Shown piece after piece: positions 1 through 10,945 of a stretch of 64,000 nucleotides of DNA. The notes below the pieces were generated by a model. The model saw only the letters and a list, made by a program, of their open reading frames with translations. It made no database searches and was not told the origin of the DNA. The stretch lies in assembly GCA_963691705.1 (NCBI GenBank), contig OY829538.1, positions 13,604,443 to 13,668,442 on the forward strand. Direction: 5' to 3'. Both the position numbers and the translations under genes were made by a program. Numbering within the stretch: the stretch's first letter is position 1; each line of letters starts with the position of its first letter. This DNA comes from Viola odorata. Its lineage: Eukaryota > Streptophyta > Magnoliopsida > Malpighiales > Violaceae.

Positions 1-401
1 GTAAGTGGTGCCAAGATTTTTTTTGGAGTCTGTGCTGCTCACTTTTATTTTCCTTTTGTGTTTGTGGATGAAAATATATTTTGAAGTTGCTTTTTAATAA
101 ATATATAAAATAAAATAAAATAATATGTAGCCTTAAAAAATGGGAATATACAAGTTTAACAATAAATGAGTAATAATATTTACAACACAAGCAGTAAATG
201 ACTCATTCATTCTCTTCATGTTTGAATTTAAGTTTGATGGTTCTAGTAAATTATTCACCATTTGTTCTTTTTAGGATTCGCTAATAAATAACTACCAAAA
301 TAACGTCTCAACTTAATGTGCCAAAAGATTAAAAAAAATGATGATAATTAAATACCAGCAATAATCTCTAGGGTGTGGCATAAGAAAAGAGTATTTAATT
401 A
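1..401. other. AT-rich intergenic DNA
   Basis: No coding or RNA gene is visible. The stretch is AT-rich with short A and T runs. The last two bases are the left TA target duplication of the MITE that follows. Confidence 0.6.
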
Positions 402-631
402 CTCCCTCCGGTTATAATTAAACGTCGTTTACTATTTGCGCATGTATTTCGAGAAAGCCGGATAACTCACTATTTGATCTCGAAAAATTTCGTACTTTTT
501 TTTTCGAACGTACGTTAAGTATGTACGTATGTTCGAAAAAAATACGAAATTTTTCGGGGTCAAATAGTGAGTCATCCAACCTCATTAAGATACGTACACA
601 AATAGTAAAAGACGTTTAATTGGAACTGGAG
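402..631. mobile_element. Stowaway-like (Tc1/mariner) MITE
   Basis: A 230-bp near-perfect foldback. The left end CTCCCTCCGGTTATAATTAA is mirrored by the right end ...TTAATTGGAACTGGAG, and the arms stay complementary almost to the centre (CGAAAAATTTCGTA against TACGAAATTTTTCG). It is flanked by TA on both sides (400-401 and 632-633). The CTCCCTCCG terminus with a TA duplication is the hallmark of plant Stowaway elements. It has no coding capacity. Confidence 0.88.
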
Positions 632-633
632 TA

Positions 634-1582
634 TATGATTATATCAACAAGTAAATAAATATATTTAAATCGCCGGAGTGTGGCACAAGAAAAAGAGAAA
701 AGGGACACAAACAACAAAGAATAAAAAAAACTAGGATTGTTTGAGAAGTAAAACAATTTTTTTCCTTCGATAAAATGGTTCATGGGCCCACTGAGCTGAT
801 TTTTTTCAATTTTATATTTCCAAAAAATTAATATCGTTTGAATATTATTAAATATATAAATGATATAATTCTCTTAATATAATGCCGATTTTTTGAATTT
901 AAACTCAAAAATATTAAGAAGTTATCTAGCTACACGATCTTGAATGTGGCTTAATTTTCTGTTGTTTGCAATCAATCAATCTTGCTAATTTAACTTTCGT
1001 TCTAGGTTACTATAATTAGTTCTCGAGTGCTCATTTCAGCATTTATTTTAACATTTTTAGAGATTTTTCGGTTTGATGTTGAAATTCCTTAGCATCTTGT
1101 TTGCATTGGTTCGATCTACCTTCTTTTACTGTGCAATTTTTTTGTTTTTTAAGCTATAATTTCTCTTAATTTTTTTCACCGTACAATTTGTTTTAATAGT
1201 TCGATTTTAACTCATGATATGAGTTAAAATTAAATAAATTTTTTACTATTGGAAAAGAGAATAGCTGCAAAACTGATCGAACCATTAAATATAACAAAAT
1301 GTCTGACCCTACAAAGTGAACAAGAATCAAAAGCAGTGGACTAGAAATAATGGTATTTTTTAATAAAAAGAAGAAATGAAGTGGGGCCTATATATTCAAA
1401 AAATAAGACGATGGGGTGGGCCATGTCATTTCAAGTTGTGGGCTGGCCGGCACTCCATTACTCAGCTAGCTTACGATACAAGTCCAATGACTTGGGCCTA
1501 ACTCGTTTAGTTACACCAAGTACAAAGCCCATTTGTTTCTTACTACTAAAATCATTAAAAAAAGAAGGTTTTATTGATTTAA
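634..1582. other. AT-rich intergenic DNA
   Basis: No supported gene. The short frame at 1381-1647 runs into the next MITE and has no recognisable motif. A degenerate direct repeat of about 22 bp (GTGTGGCAyAAGAAAA) occurs on both sides of the preceding MITE, near 371 and 677. The final nine bases are the left target duplication of the next element. Confidence 0.5.
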
Positions 1583-2346
1583 GAAAAAAGGGTAAGATAC
1601 ACTCCTACATTTGTATCATAGGTCAAGATAAGCCACTACATTTGTAATTGAGTCAAATAAGCCACTGCATTTGTATCACATGTCAGGATAAGCCACTATA
1701 TTTGTATCATATGTCAAGATAAGCCACTACATTTGTAATTGAGCCAAATAAGCCACTGCATTTATCCATTTGATCTATATTAACCACTCATCCCTTATAC
1801 CTTGTTAGGATACATCATAAGAATATGATTACATAGTATTTTTTTTTAAATGACATGGCATAAAAATCATGCTCAACATTCATTTTTGCAATAGAAAAAT
1901 AAAACGTTGAATCAAAATATTCAAAAATAAAAAATCGAGTGAGATCAAAATAATATTCGTTTTTTAGCGATAAAACATCGAGTAAGATCAAAATAATAAA
2001 CCACTATTTTTGTGCACTCAATTTTATTTATTTTTGAAATCCAACTTTTTATTTTTCAATTGTAAAAATGAGTGTTGGTCATGGTTTTTATGTCATGTCA
2101 TTTAAAAAAGAATACCATGTAAGCATATTCTTATGATATATCCAAACAAGGTATAACTATTTTTAGGGATGAGTGGCTAATGTAGATCAAATTGACAAAT
2201 GCAGTGGCTTATTTGATTCAATTACAAATGTAGTAACTTATCCTGACATGTGATACAAATGCAGTGGCTTATTTGACTCAATTACAAATATAGTGGCTTA
2301 TCTTAACCTATGATACAAATGTAGGGGTGCATTTTACCCTTTTTCC
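1583..2346. mobile_element. Mutator-type foldback MITE with 9-bp target duplication
   Basis: Ends are GAAAAAAGGGTAAGATACAC and the complement GGAAAAAGGGTAAAATGCAC. The identical 9-mer TTGATTTAA flanks it at 1574-1582 and 2347-2355; a 9-bp duplication is characteristic of Mutator-like elements. Each arm carries several tandem copies of a unit containing CACTACATTTGTAATTGAG, pointing inward. The interior is also self-complementary (TGACATGGCATAAAAATCAT against its inverse near 2080). There is no transposase, so it is non-autonomous. Confidence 0.85.
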
Positions 2347-2355
2347 TTGATTTAA

Positions 2356-3500
2356 TTTAACTAAACTAAAAGGACTAAAGGAGCCATCAATTAATAATTA
2401 TAAACATTGGCCTAAATATCATACACAAATAAATTATAATAAATTATCATACTAATTGGATATTACTATTAAAAATATATTTACTGTTTTTAAAATACAA
2501 ACATCATTTTTATATACACTACTTAAAATTTAGTTATTTATCACCATATCAGTTAGAAACAAATAGTAATATTGAAAAATTAGATTTTTAATATTTTTTT
2601 ATTCTCTATTTTTTCAAATTTATTTTTTCCTATTTTTTTCTCATAAAATTTCAATCTACTCGTAATTAATATATTTGCATTAAATTAACTCCTAATTAAG
2701 TAATATTTTTATATACGAAAATCGAAATTATAATATTTTATTTAATATTTAATCGCATAAAACAACTCATACCATATTAATTAAATTACTAATTTCCAAC
2801 GTCAAATATGCATAGAAACCAAAAAAAAATGCTTATCTGATTGGTAAGCGAGAAGAAGACTGATGATGTCATGAGAGGTTCGTGGCAGAAGCAGACGATC
2901 TTGAAGTTTGGGTAGGAAAACAAAGAAATGAGGTGTAAAATTGAAAATGTTATTTTTATTAATTTTTTTGTCTTCTTTAGCTTACAAGGAGTTTTATGGC
3001 GTGGAGTCACTGCCGCATGTTGCACACATGTCGGCATAATTTCTAGATTTCTTTACTCATCCGATTCTAATTTTTTCAACGTACTCTAATGATATACTGA
3101 ATACCTTAAAACACGCTCGAATAAGATTAATATCATATCTAAATTAGAAAATTTAGTCACACCCTCATGTTGGATTTAAAAATCATTTCTAAAGTTAATT
3201 ACTTTACTAACACGGCGACTAGACTGTTTATTATTGATTAATTTAATTATCAAAAAATCCCCATACATTTGGTATGTTTTTTCTTCATTTTACACCCAAA
3301 GATACTATGATGTTGATATAAATATAATAATAAAATCATATTAGTTTTGAAAATTATGATCATGTGTCCAACAAATGGCTTGCACCAGCGCGTATTGGTA
3401 TCAAAATCATCAATTGGAAAACGCCGAGAGCCGTTCAAAGGAAGAAGACATTTGTCTTAAGTCTTAACCATTTTCTTCCTCATAATAAGTAAGAGTAAGA
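2356..3500. other. AT-rich intergenic DNA
   Basis: AT-rich sequence with no gene I can support. The minus-strand frames at 2789-3037 and 3250-3438 lack motifs and look like chance frames. The right end grades into the presumed promoter of the RABC copy. Confidence 0.5.
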
Positions 3501-3757
3501 CCCAAACGAAAGAAAGAAAAAGAGAGGAAAAAAACTTTCATTCATCATCATCAACAAACACAAAATCACACTACCCGCCAACCCAGGCAGGAAATTTCCC
3601 ATTTTTCGTTCTATAGCTCCTCCCTCTCTAAAACCACTACTGCTGCTCCATTTTCTTGGTTTTCTGGATTTTCTTCACACAATAGAACTCTCTTTTATAG
3701 TATACACTTCTTCTTTCTGCTTAATTTGTTCATATAAAGAGCAGAAATAGAAAGAAA
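3501..3757 (+). promoter_or_regulatory. Presumed promoter and 5' UTR of the RABC copy
   Basis: A pyrimidine-rich leader (CTCCTCCCTCTC-type tracts) and a weak TATA-like string, TTTTATAGTATAC, near 3694-3706 lie upstream of the ATG at 3758. The ATG context AGAAAATGAA is acceptable for plants. The transcription start is not determined. Placement is inferred from the position of the coding start and the usual CT-rich character of plant leaders. Confidence 0.45.
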
Positions 3758-4999
3758 ATGAATTCTCCAAAAGGATCAGGCAATAACAGTTATGACTACT
3801 CATTCAAGATTTTGTTGATTGGAGACTCCGGTGTTGGAAAAAGTAGTATTCTTGTGGGCTTCATCTCCAATTCTGTTCATCAGGACCCTTCCCCTACTGT
3901 TGGTACCTACTCCTCCCTTTTCTTTTTAGTTTCTTGAGTACCAAATTTGTACTGTGGCGTCTGGATTTCTGTTTATTTAGAGATTTTGATCATTTGGTTT
4001 ATTTTTTAGTTTGTAATTTGTGTGAAATGGCCTGTTTTTGGTTTAATCAAGAAAACCCATCTATGTGATTAATGGGTTCTTAATGTGAAATCTGCTCCCA
4101 TCGTTATAGTCATGGTTGTGTTTTTAACCTTTTCCACCACCTCTGGTCAGTATGGTAGGTGTTTGTAACTTTTACAGTCATGATATTTGGACTGGAAAAA
4201 GGTGGGAAAAAGTTTACAAGGGCCCTCTTCTTCGCAGAAAAATGAAAACTTTATCTCCACTCTCTCTTTAGCCCCTATTCTCTTCCAAGAAGTGGATGAA
4301 ATTATGGGCTCTAATTGTTTGACTTAATTAAGTGGATCAAGGTTCTTTAATTCTGAGTTTAATCCTCAGTTTCTAGTTCATCTTAATTATTGTTTTCTCT
4401 TGATGAAGACAAGTGGGTCGTAGGTAGCTTAGACTTAGGTGAACAAAGAAGAAAGGCGTGTAAGGTTGTCTCCAGATTTTAAGTTGATAGGGATATATTG
4501 TGGTTGACTCTTTACTTTGCTTCTAAATTTTAAGCAACTTTTAGGAATAAAAAATTCAATTGTTACTTAGTAGCAAGCTTCTGTTAGTGCTAATGGGAAC
4601 ACAGATTTTTCAAGTTCTTGGGTTTATATCATTGATAGCATCTATGATTACTTTGTTTGTTTGTTCCGATTTTATGGATTTTATGAGTCGGTGTATACTG
4701 AGGTTAAATGTTATTCTTGTAGTTGCAGGTGTAGATTTTAAGATCAAGACAGTCATTGTTGGTGGGAAAAAGTTGAAGCTTACAATTTGGGATACAGGTT
4801 ACTAAAGGCTACATTTTCAGCATTATCTGTTTCCCCTTGATAAGCAACTCTACTCGGCATGATACGATTTCCATTCTACAGAGCTTTATTTCAATTGGTG
4901 TTAAATTTTCTGCTGTATTGCAGCTGGGCAGGAGAGATTCGGAAGTTTTACAAGCTCGTACTATAGAGGGGCGCATGGGATTATCCTTGGTGAGTGAGT

Positions 5000-5656
5000 T
5001 AGGGATGGCAATAGGTACCCATACCCTCATATCCGCCCATAATCATACCCACATACCCGCCCATAATCATACCCGCAATTGCGGGTATGGTTTGGGTATG
5101 GATAATACCCGCATTTATAATTGCGGGTATAATTGGGTATGGTACCCGCACAATACCCGCAAAATACCCGCGTTTTTTTCAACTTTCCTGAAATTTTTTT
5201 TTCCTTGGTTTTGTCTCTCTCATCTTTTTAATTTTTCTTTCGTAATAAAAGCTCAATATTCTTACTTAATACTTTGAACAAAATAAATTAAAAATTATAA
5301 AAACATAATCTTTATTTCAAGATAAGTAATTAGACATTCACTTTTCTTTTTTTTTTTTAATTTTTTATAAATGGATTTTACGGAATATGATGCTATAAAA
5401 AAATAATATAAATAAAATAAAATTATAGTAAATTTTTACTTAATTATAAAAAAATAAAAATTTGGTGAAATAATTTTATTAAGTTAAATAATAAATAAGT
5501 AAGTGTATTTGGATATCCATTACATACCCAATTGGGTATTGGGCATATTGGGTATGGATAATAATGGATATTTAGTTGCGGGTATGAGTTGGATATTTAC
5601 CCATACCCGCCTATACTCGCTTTAACATATCCATACCCTCCCAATTGTCATCCCTA
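5000..5656. mobile_element. hAT-type MITE, copy 1 (in RABC intron)
   Basis: Ends TAGGGATGGCAAT / ATTGTCATCCCTA. Sub-terminal regions are rich in repeats of (GC)GGGTATGGGTA. It is a near reverse-complement of the copy at 6491-7073. Unlike the two other copies, no 8-bp duplication flanks it (left GAGTGAGT, right TTTGTCTG). It begins 11 bases after the end of exon 3 of the RABC copy, where the next exon is missing. Confidence 0.8.
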
Positions 5657-5921
5657 TTTGTCTGAAACATTCACTTCTCCTGCTTTTTTCCTGCATCGTT
5701 TTGTTTCTCGTGAATGTAGTCTGATGTGCATAACCCCGATAGTCTGATGTGCATAACCCTGAGTGTGTCAAAATCCTAGTTGGAAATAAAGTTGAGAAGG
5801 TAAGTTGATTGGTTCTACTTAATATGCCTTTGTACTTGTGACATGCATATATGTGTATACATTATATAAAATGCTAATGTTAGATGTGTTGGAAGATGAG
5901 TTTTCATTTTGTTGCCATGTA

Positions 5922-6048
5922 CTACCTCTGGTTCCAAATAAACGTCGTTTTAGGATTTGCTTTTACTGTAGTTTTTACTTATATTTTTAGTGTTAAATCT
6001 ACTGAATATTTGGATGCGAGGAAGTCATTTGTTTGGAACCAGAGGGAG
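5922..6048. mobile_element. Short Stowaway-like MITE
   Basis: A 127-bp element with ends CTACCTCTGGTTCCAAATAA and the complement CTCCCTCTGGTTCCAAACAA, flanked by TA (5920-5921 and 6049-6050). It has the same CTCCCTC-type terminus and TA preference as the element at 402-631, but is a different, shorter family member. It lies in the intron before the penultimate RABC exon. Confidence 0.82.
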
Positions 6049-6490
6049 TAGTTTGCAAGGAATATTTATACCTTGCTCTGATACTGTGCTTTCAGGATAG
6101 TGACAGAGCTGTAAGTAAAGAAGAGGGCCTGGCTCTTGCACAGGAACATAAGTGTCCATTCCTAGAGTGTAGTGCTAGAACAAGAGAAAATGTGCAACAA
6201 TGCTTCAAAGATCTCATATTGAAGGTGCATTCTCACTGCAGGAGCCAGAGTGCGTTACGGTCATGGCCTAGTTTAACATCTTGTACATGTTCTTACCATC
6301 TTCTTTGTTTTTGACAGATAATGGAGGTTCCTAGTTTACGGCAAAATGGATATGGAGTAGTGAAACAGTAGATTTTAAAGGAGAAGCAAGTATACACACC
6401 TCATCACAGTGGATGTTGCTCTAGTCGAAGTGCCTAAAAAAGTAAAGTATAACTTTTGAAGGAAAAAGACGGTAGATCACATCAGACAAT

Positions 6491-7073
6491 TAGGGATGAC
6501 AATTGGGCGGGTATGGGTATGTTAAAGCGGGTATGGGTAAATACCCAACTCATACCCGCAACTAAATATCCATTATTATCCATACCCAATATGCCCAATA
6601 CCCAATTGGGTATGTAATGGATATCCAATTACACTTATTTATTTATTATTTAACTTAATAAAATTATTTCACCAAAAATTTTATTTTTTATAATTAAGTA
6701 AAAATTTACTATAATTTTATTTTATTTATATTATTTTTTTATAGCATCATATTCCGTAAAACCCATTTATAAAAAATTTAAGAAAAATATAAAAAGTGGA
6801 TGTCTAATTACTCATCTTGAGATAAAGATTATATTTTTATAGTTTTTAATTTATTTTGTTCAAAGTATTAAGGAAGAAGATTGAGTTTTTATTACGAAAG
6901 AAAAATTAAAAAGATGAGAGAGAGGAGAGAGACAAAACCAAGGAAAAAAATTCCTAGGAAGTTGAAAAAAATACGGGTATTGTGCGGGTACCATACCCAA
7001 TTATACTCGCAATTATAAATGCGGGTATGATTATGGACGGGTATGCGGGTATGGGTACCCATTGCCATCCCTA
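6491..7073. mobile_element. hAT-type MITE, copy 2 (3' flank of RABC)
   Basis: Ends TAGGGATGACAATTGG / CCATTGCCATCCCTA with a perfect 8-bp duplication CAGACAAT at 6483-6490 and 7074-7081. Length 583 bp, AT-rich core, GGGTATG-rich ends. It is inverted relative to copy 1. The 8-bp duplication and TAGGGATG terminus fit the hAT superfamily. No transposase. Confidence 0.9.
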
Positions 7074-7214
7074 CAGACAATCAGTTCTAGTGGAAATTGG
7101 ATGGCCATCAAACCTACTGGATACTCTGCAGACCATCATTTGCGCTGCTTAGAGGTATACTGTGGGCTTCAATTACAATGGCACTATAGTTTTGGAAGTT
7201 TTGTGAGGTGAACT

Positions 7215-8925
7215 GTTGTAAGTTCTTTCAGTTGATGTCAGTCCTTTGTTGGAGTGTTGCTGAAATGGTCCTGGCAGTAGCAAGAAATGGTCTTCTCAAA
7301 AGTATGTCCGTGGCTTTAGTTGAACCTTCACCTTCTACAACAATGTCGTAGAAGTTTGCTGGAAAGATGAAGTCACCTACTTGGACAAAGACATCTTCAA
7401 TAACGCCCTCGGGGTAGATAACAGAGTGATCGGCTAGTTGAATTGTGAGTCTGGTACTTTTCAGAGGGCCCAGGCCTAGACGGTTGTAAATCGTCAAGGG
7501 CATGACATTGATACCAACACCCAAGTCACACATGGCCTTGCCTACGTCGACTGTCCCAATCTTGCAGGGGATAATGAACATTCCCTGGTCTTGACATTTA
7601 GGAGGGATTTTTCGCTGGGTGTGGGCGGAAACGTTGGCTCCCGCGCTTATCTTGTTGACCTAGGGCATATGGCATTTGTTGATGCATAAGGTCTTTAAAA
7701 ATTTGGCATAGCGGGGAACGCTTTTGATTGCTTGGAGGAGGGGTATGTTGATGACGACTTTGCTAAAGATGTCGAAGATCTCTCGTTCCTCTTTTCCTTT
7801 GCTGGATTTCACTAGACGTTCCGGGAAGGGAGGCTCAAGGATTTGGTGAATATATTCCTGGGTGAAGTCCGGAGTGTTCTTGTCATTCCTCGGAGAACCT
7901 CTTGGGGACCGAATACGATCCTCCATCACCTCGGGGATTTTTGGTTCTTTTTTCTTTTTCTTAGGCTGGTGCTCAGATTTTGGAGGTTGTTCCGCATCGA
8001 GGGCAGGATGTGCTGGAGGTAATTCTAGACCACTTCGGAGAGTCATGGCACATGCTTCGTGCTTCGGGTTTGCCTAGGAAGTCTACGTCTATTTTTCAAT
8101 TCTTTCATTTCAGCATTCATAAGACTCATTTATTTCTAAAGTTCGAAAATCACACTCTTGTAATTGATAGTCTCATCAGTGGGTGGAGGGGCAGGATTCT
8201 GATCTTTGGAAGGCGGGTGCTGATATTACTGGTTGTATTGATATGGGGGTCTAGGCCAGTAATTTTGAATGTCGAAAGGTGGTTGAGACTGATTCCCATA
8301 GTGATACTGTTGTGGCTGGGGCTGACTAGGGCCAGATGTTTGGGGGTTGTGGGACCAACTGAAGTTAGGGTGTTTCCAGCCCTGGTTGTAATTTTGGCCA
8401 TAAGGGACGTTGTATCCACCAACAACATTAACTGAAATTTCATCGGGGATGTAAGGGAAAACGTTAGTGGCATGATCCACAAAATTACAAATCTGGCAAG
8501 CCTTGATCTGGACAGGTAGTCCTGAAGACATATTCTGTAGCATGCCCGTGATGGTAGTCAACTGATTTTCCATGGCCGCAACTCGAACATTCTGATTTCT
8601 ACCTGCTTCTGCTTCGGATGCAATAATAGTTTTAGCCATGAGTTCAATGATAGCTTTGGCAGCTGCTGGAGTACGGGCACAAAGGGAACCACCGGTTGCG
8701 GCAACTAACAAGGTCTTGTCATTTCTCTTCAAGCCTTCGTAAAAATACTGAATGAGGGCATGATCAGTCAGATTGTGTGAAGGGCATAAGGCCTGCATTT
8801 TCTTGTAAGGCTCATGATATTACCCTAGACTCTCATCATCACGCTGAACAATATAAACTAATTGCTCGTGTGTCACGCTTGCCGTAGACGCTGGATAATA
8901 CTTATCTGATATGATCCTAGTTGCT
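7215..8925 (-). pseudogene. Athila-like Ty3/gypsy gag-protease fragment
   Basis: Read on the minus strand, gag comes first (8925 down to about 7660). It has a Retrotrans_gag-type segment, DHALIQYFYEGL...AATGGSL, a degenerate zinc knuckle (CQICNFVDHATNVF, last Cys lost) and the gypsy signature TLRSG near 8040. The protease (7581-7228) has CDLGVGINVMPL at the active-site position and ...LLRRPFLATART near its end. Frames change several times and a TAA interrupts the gag near 8820, so it is dead. The left end cuts off before reverse transcriptase; the right end abuts a chromovirus-like piece on the other strand. The same gag/protease arrangement recurs at 33.4-39.1 kb. Confidence 0.8.
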
Positions 8926-9199
8926 TAGGATGCATAGCACACAATCTGATCGTTGTTCAAAGATGGATTTCAATGCGGAAGAAGATACTCACTTTGATGT
9001 GATCACGAACACTTCCAAGGCCAATTTCGACACTCAAGACATGTTGCCTCAAGGCCCGATCACACGAAGCAAAGCAAGAGGGTTGTCCCTATGGTTTGAA
9101 GCCAAATTGAGAGAGGAGCCCTCCTACGCCAAGGACAGAACTGTTATTGTTGTTGCTCACCATGCTAAGCAAAGCTGCAATTTTGGAGGCAACCCTTAG
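8926..9199 (+). pseudogene. Chromovirus-like gypsy polyprotein tail (C-terminal fragment)
   Basis: The frame encodes ...DMLPQGPITRSKARG... and ends at 9199. A GPhTR(S/A)+A(R/K) motif close to the stop is typical of the extreme C-terminus of plant chromovirus integrase polyproteins. Nothing upstream of it survives, because at about 8925 the sequence switches to the minus-strand gag fragment. It is best read as the last part of pol followed by a 3' LTR. Confidence 0.55.
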
Positions 9200-10600
9200 C
9201 GTCAATGACGTTAGGCACTGTTTTGATGACCGCAAGTTGGCTTTTCAAGGCCTTTTGACACCTCATATAAATAGCTTTCTTCTTCATGTATTTGGTTAGC
9301 TTTAGACTATGTGTGATATTTGTAAAGTTGAGAATACTCCTTCACTTATCAACTTAGCCTTGGGCTCTCCTTGAATTTCCTTGAGAGAAATCGTCGAGTT
9401 CAAGATTACTCCTCTCGATTTTTCTCCAGGAAAAATCGTTTGTTCGTTTGGATAAATTAATTGAATGTAAGTTGTGTTTCAACAATTATTTATTTCGCAA
9501 ATCGTGGATGACAAGATACATGGATTGATCGTTGGTTCATCGCGTGCTCAATTCCTTTTCCCCCATCCTTTCATTAAATTCCGGGTACATATTCCCTAAA
9601 TCCTCCGCTATTTATTATCTATTCTCCGCTAAATATATTTTGTTCGTGTCTTTCCTTTCTTGTGGTTTTGTTTTCCCTAGATAAATTCGTTCGGCTAGAT
9701 CCTCCTTACGCTCCATATGTTATCCGGCTTACTAACCCTAGGCAGGATCACATCACACTTAGACAACGTTAGCCTGCTGATAGCTAAACACCAACCAACC
9801 TAAGTCTGAACAAGGGTGGATCCTTGTCGAATCACTAAGCCTATATCCCTTGTGGATATCAACCTTGGGCAGACAACAAGTAGGGTGCAATTTCAGTTTT
9901 ACTTGTTTGACGACTCGAGTATTACGGACTTGAGAAGGAACAAGGTTCAATTGATGAACAATGGGCAGAGATTTGAAGAGAGAAGTCTCAATTTTATCAA
10001 AATAACAGCCAACTCAATAATGGAGCTAAACGGCTCCTTATAAAGAGTTTACAAGCAAACCCTAATAGGAATAGAAGTAGGAGTTCTAATTAAGGAAATT
10101 AACTTAATTAACTAATTAATCAATTAACCAATTAACTAGTTAACTAAATAACTAATTAAAGTAAATATAACTATATTTAAATACATTCCAGCAGTCCATG
10201 TCGAGTTCTCCATCATCGGGCCAAGGTTTGGGCCGAAACCTCAAGTCGTATGTTGTCTCACATACACACTGCGCACCATAATGTCGACTTCTATATCTTT
10301 CAAACCACTGGGCCCAATAGGCTGAAACTTGTCCCAAACGAAAGATAACATCTAGATGTTTCCAAACCGTGGTCGATCACACGATTCGGACTTGTACAAC
10401 ACCGGCTAGGTTCGGACGACGTTGCCTGATGCGTCTTGGAATCCTTGTCTGCGTAGGACTAGTGTCAACGATAATGTTGGCTTGATCTTTTGGACGTTCC
10501 ACTCGTCCAAACATCCTGAAATTTGGACACAGTAAGAACAACACATAGAGGTTTCCATCAAGCCTTTTTGATCCCTGATCGGACTCCATCATGTCTTAAC
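9200..10600. repeat. Probable LTR and flanking debris of gypsy elements
   Basis: No gene. Downstream of the chromovirus-like stop there is a TATA-like ATATAAATAG at about 9265-9275 and pyrimidine-rich sequence resembling an LTR (about 9200-9760). A low-complexity run of TTAACTAA-type units occupies about 10085-10165. I could not find a second copy to fix the LTR ends. Confidence 0.4.
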
Positions 10601-10945
10601 TCTTTTGTCCATATAGTCGCGTGATACATCTTGGGATCGTATCTTTCCCTCCCTCTACGGAAAGATTCATCCTCGAATCTTGCTAAGCATAATTTGCCCA
10701 CGAAAGCTTCACAATTATATGCTCAAAGCATACTCGCCATCTCTTGTGCTTCCTTAGTTGCCATCTCTTGCGCTTCAAGGGTAAGACGCTTGATGTGCTA
10801 CGGTATGTGTGAGGATTCACATCATTCCCTCTCCCTTCGAAAAGATTCGACCTCGAATCTGTACCTAGACCTGCACCACAATACCTTAAGTTAGTAATAT
10901 CAAAGTAAGCACAAATCGGACCATACCAACCTTGTAAATTCAACT
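10601..10945 (-). pseudogene. Chromovirus-like pol-tail fragment(s)
   Basis: Two minus-strand stretches share the pattern GATTCGAGG-N2-GAATCTTT followed by a GGGAGGGA-like tract (near 10840-10862 and 10655-10682). The first encodes DSRSNLFEGRGNDV, like the DLRTNPFQEGxDD segment near the end of plant chromovirus polyproteins. The second encodes RFEDESFRREGKDT. Frames are short and broken. The assignment is by motif resemblance only. Confidence 0.35.

Larger units (their letters stand above)
3758..6437 (+). pseudogene. RABC: RABC (Rab18-type) small GTPase, broken copy
   Basis: Rab18-type GTPases act in membrane trafficking. Exon 1 (3758-3902) holds the P-loop GDSGVGKSS; exon 2 (4729-4797) encodes VDFKIK...LTIWDT; exon 3 (4924-4989) encodes AGQERFG...YYRGAHGIIL. 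An exon ending at 5799 encodes VGNKVEK (the G4 box). Exon 6096-6224 encodes ECSARTRENVQQCF (G5), and the last exon starts at 6318. GT/AG junctions fit throughout. The exon between GIIL and the G4 box (usually the YDVTRR region) is absent. A 22-23-bp tandem duplication (GTCTGATGTGCATAACCC) lies at the start of the G4 exon. A TAG at 6369-6371 comes before the same-frame tail ...SGCCSSRSA ending at TAA 6435-6437, so the prenylated di-cysteine would be lost. This is very probably a pseudogene; an undetected alternative exon is the main caveat. Confidence 0.85.

Noticed and set aside
4560..4805. 81-codon plus-strand frame
   Set aside because: It lies mostly in intron 1 of the RABC copy; only its end overlaps exon 2, in the exon frame.
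5000..5200. GGGTATG-rich repeats as telomere-like sequence
   Set aside because: The unit is irregular and always sub-terminal in a MITE with TAGGGATG ends, so it belongs to the transposon.
7862..8435. Plus-strand frames opposite the Athila-like gag
   Set aside because: They are shadows of the minus-strand gag, which shows the recognisable motifs.
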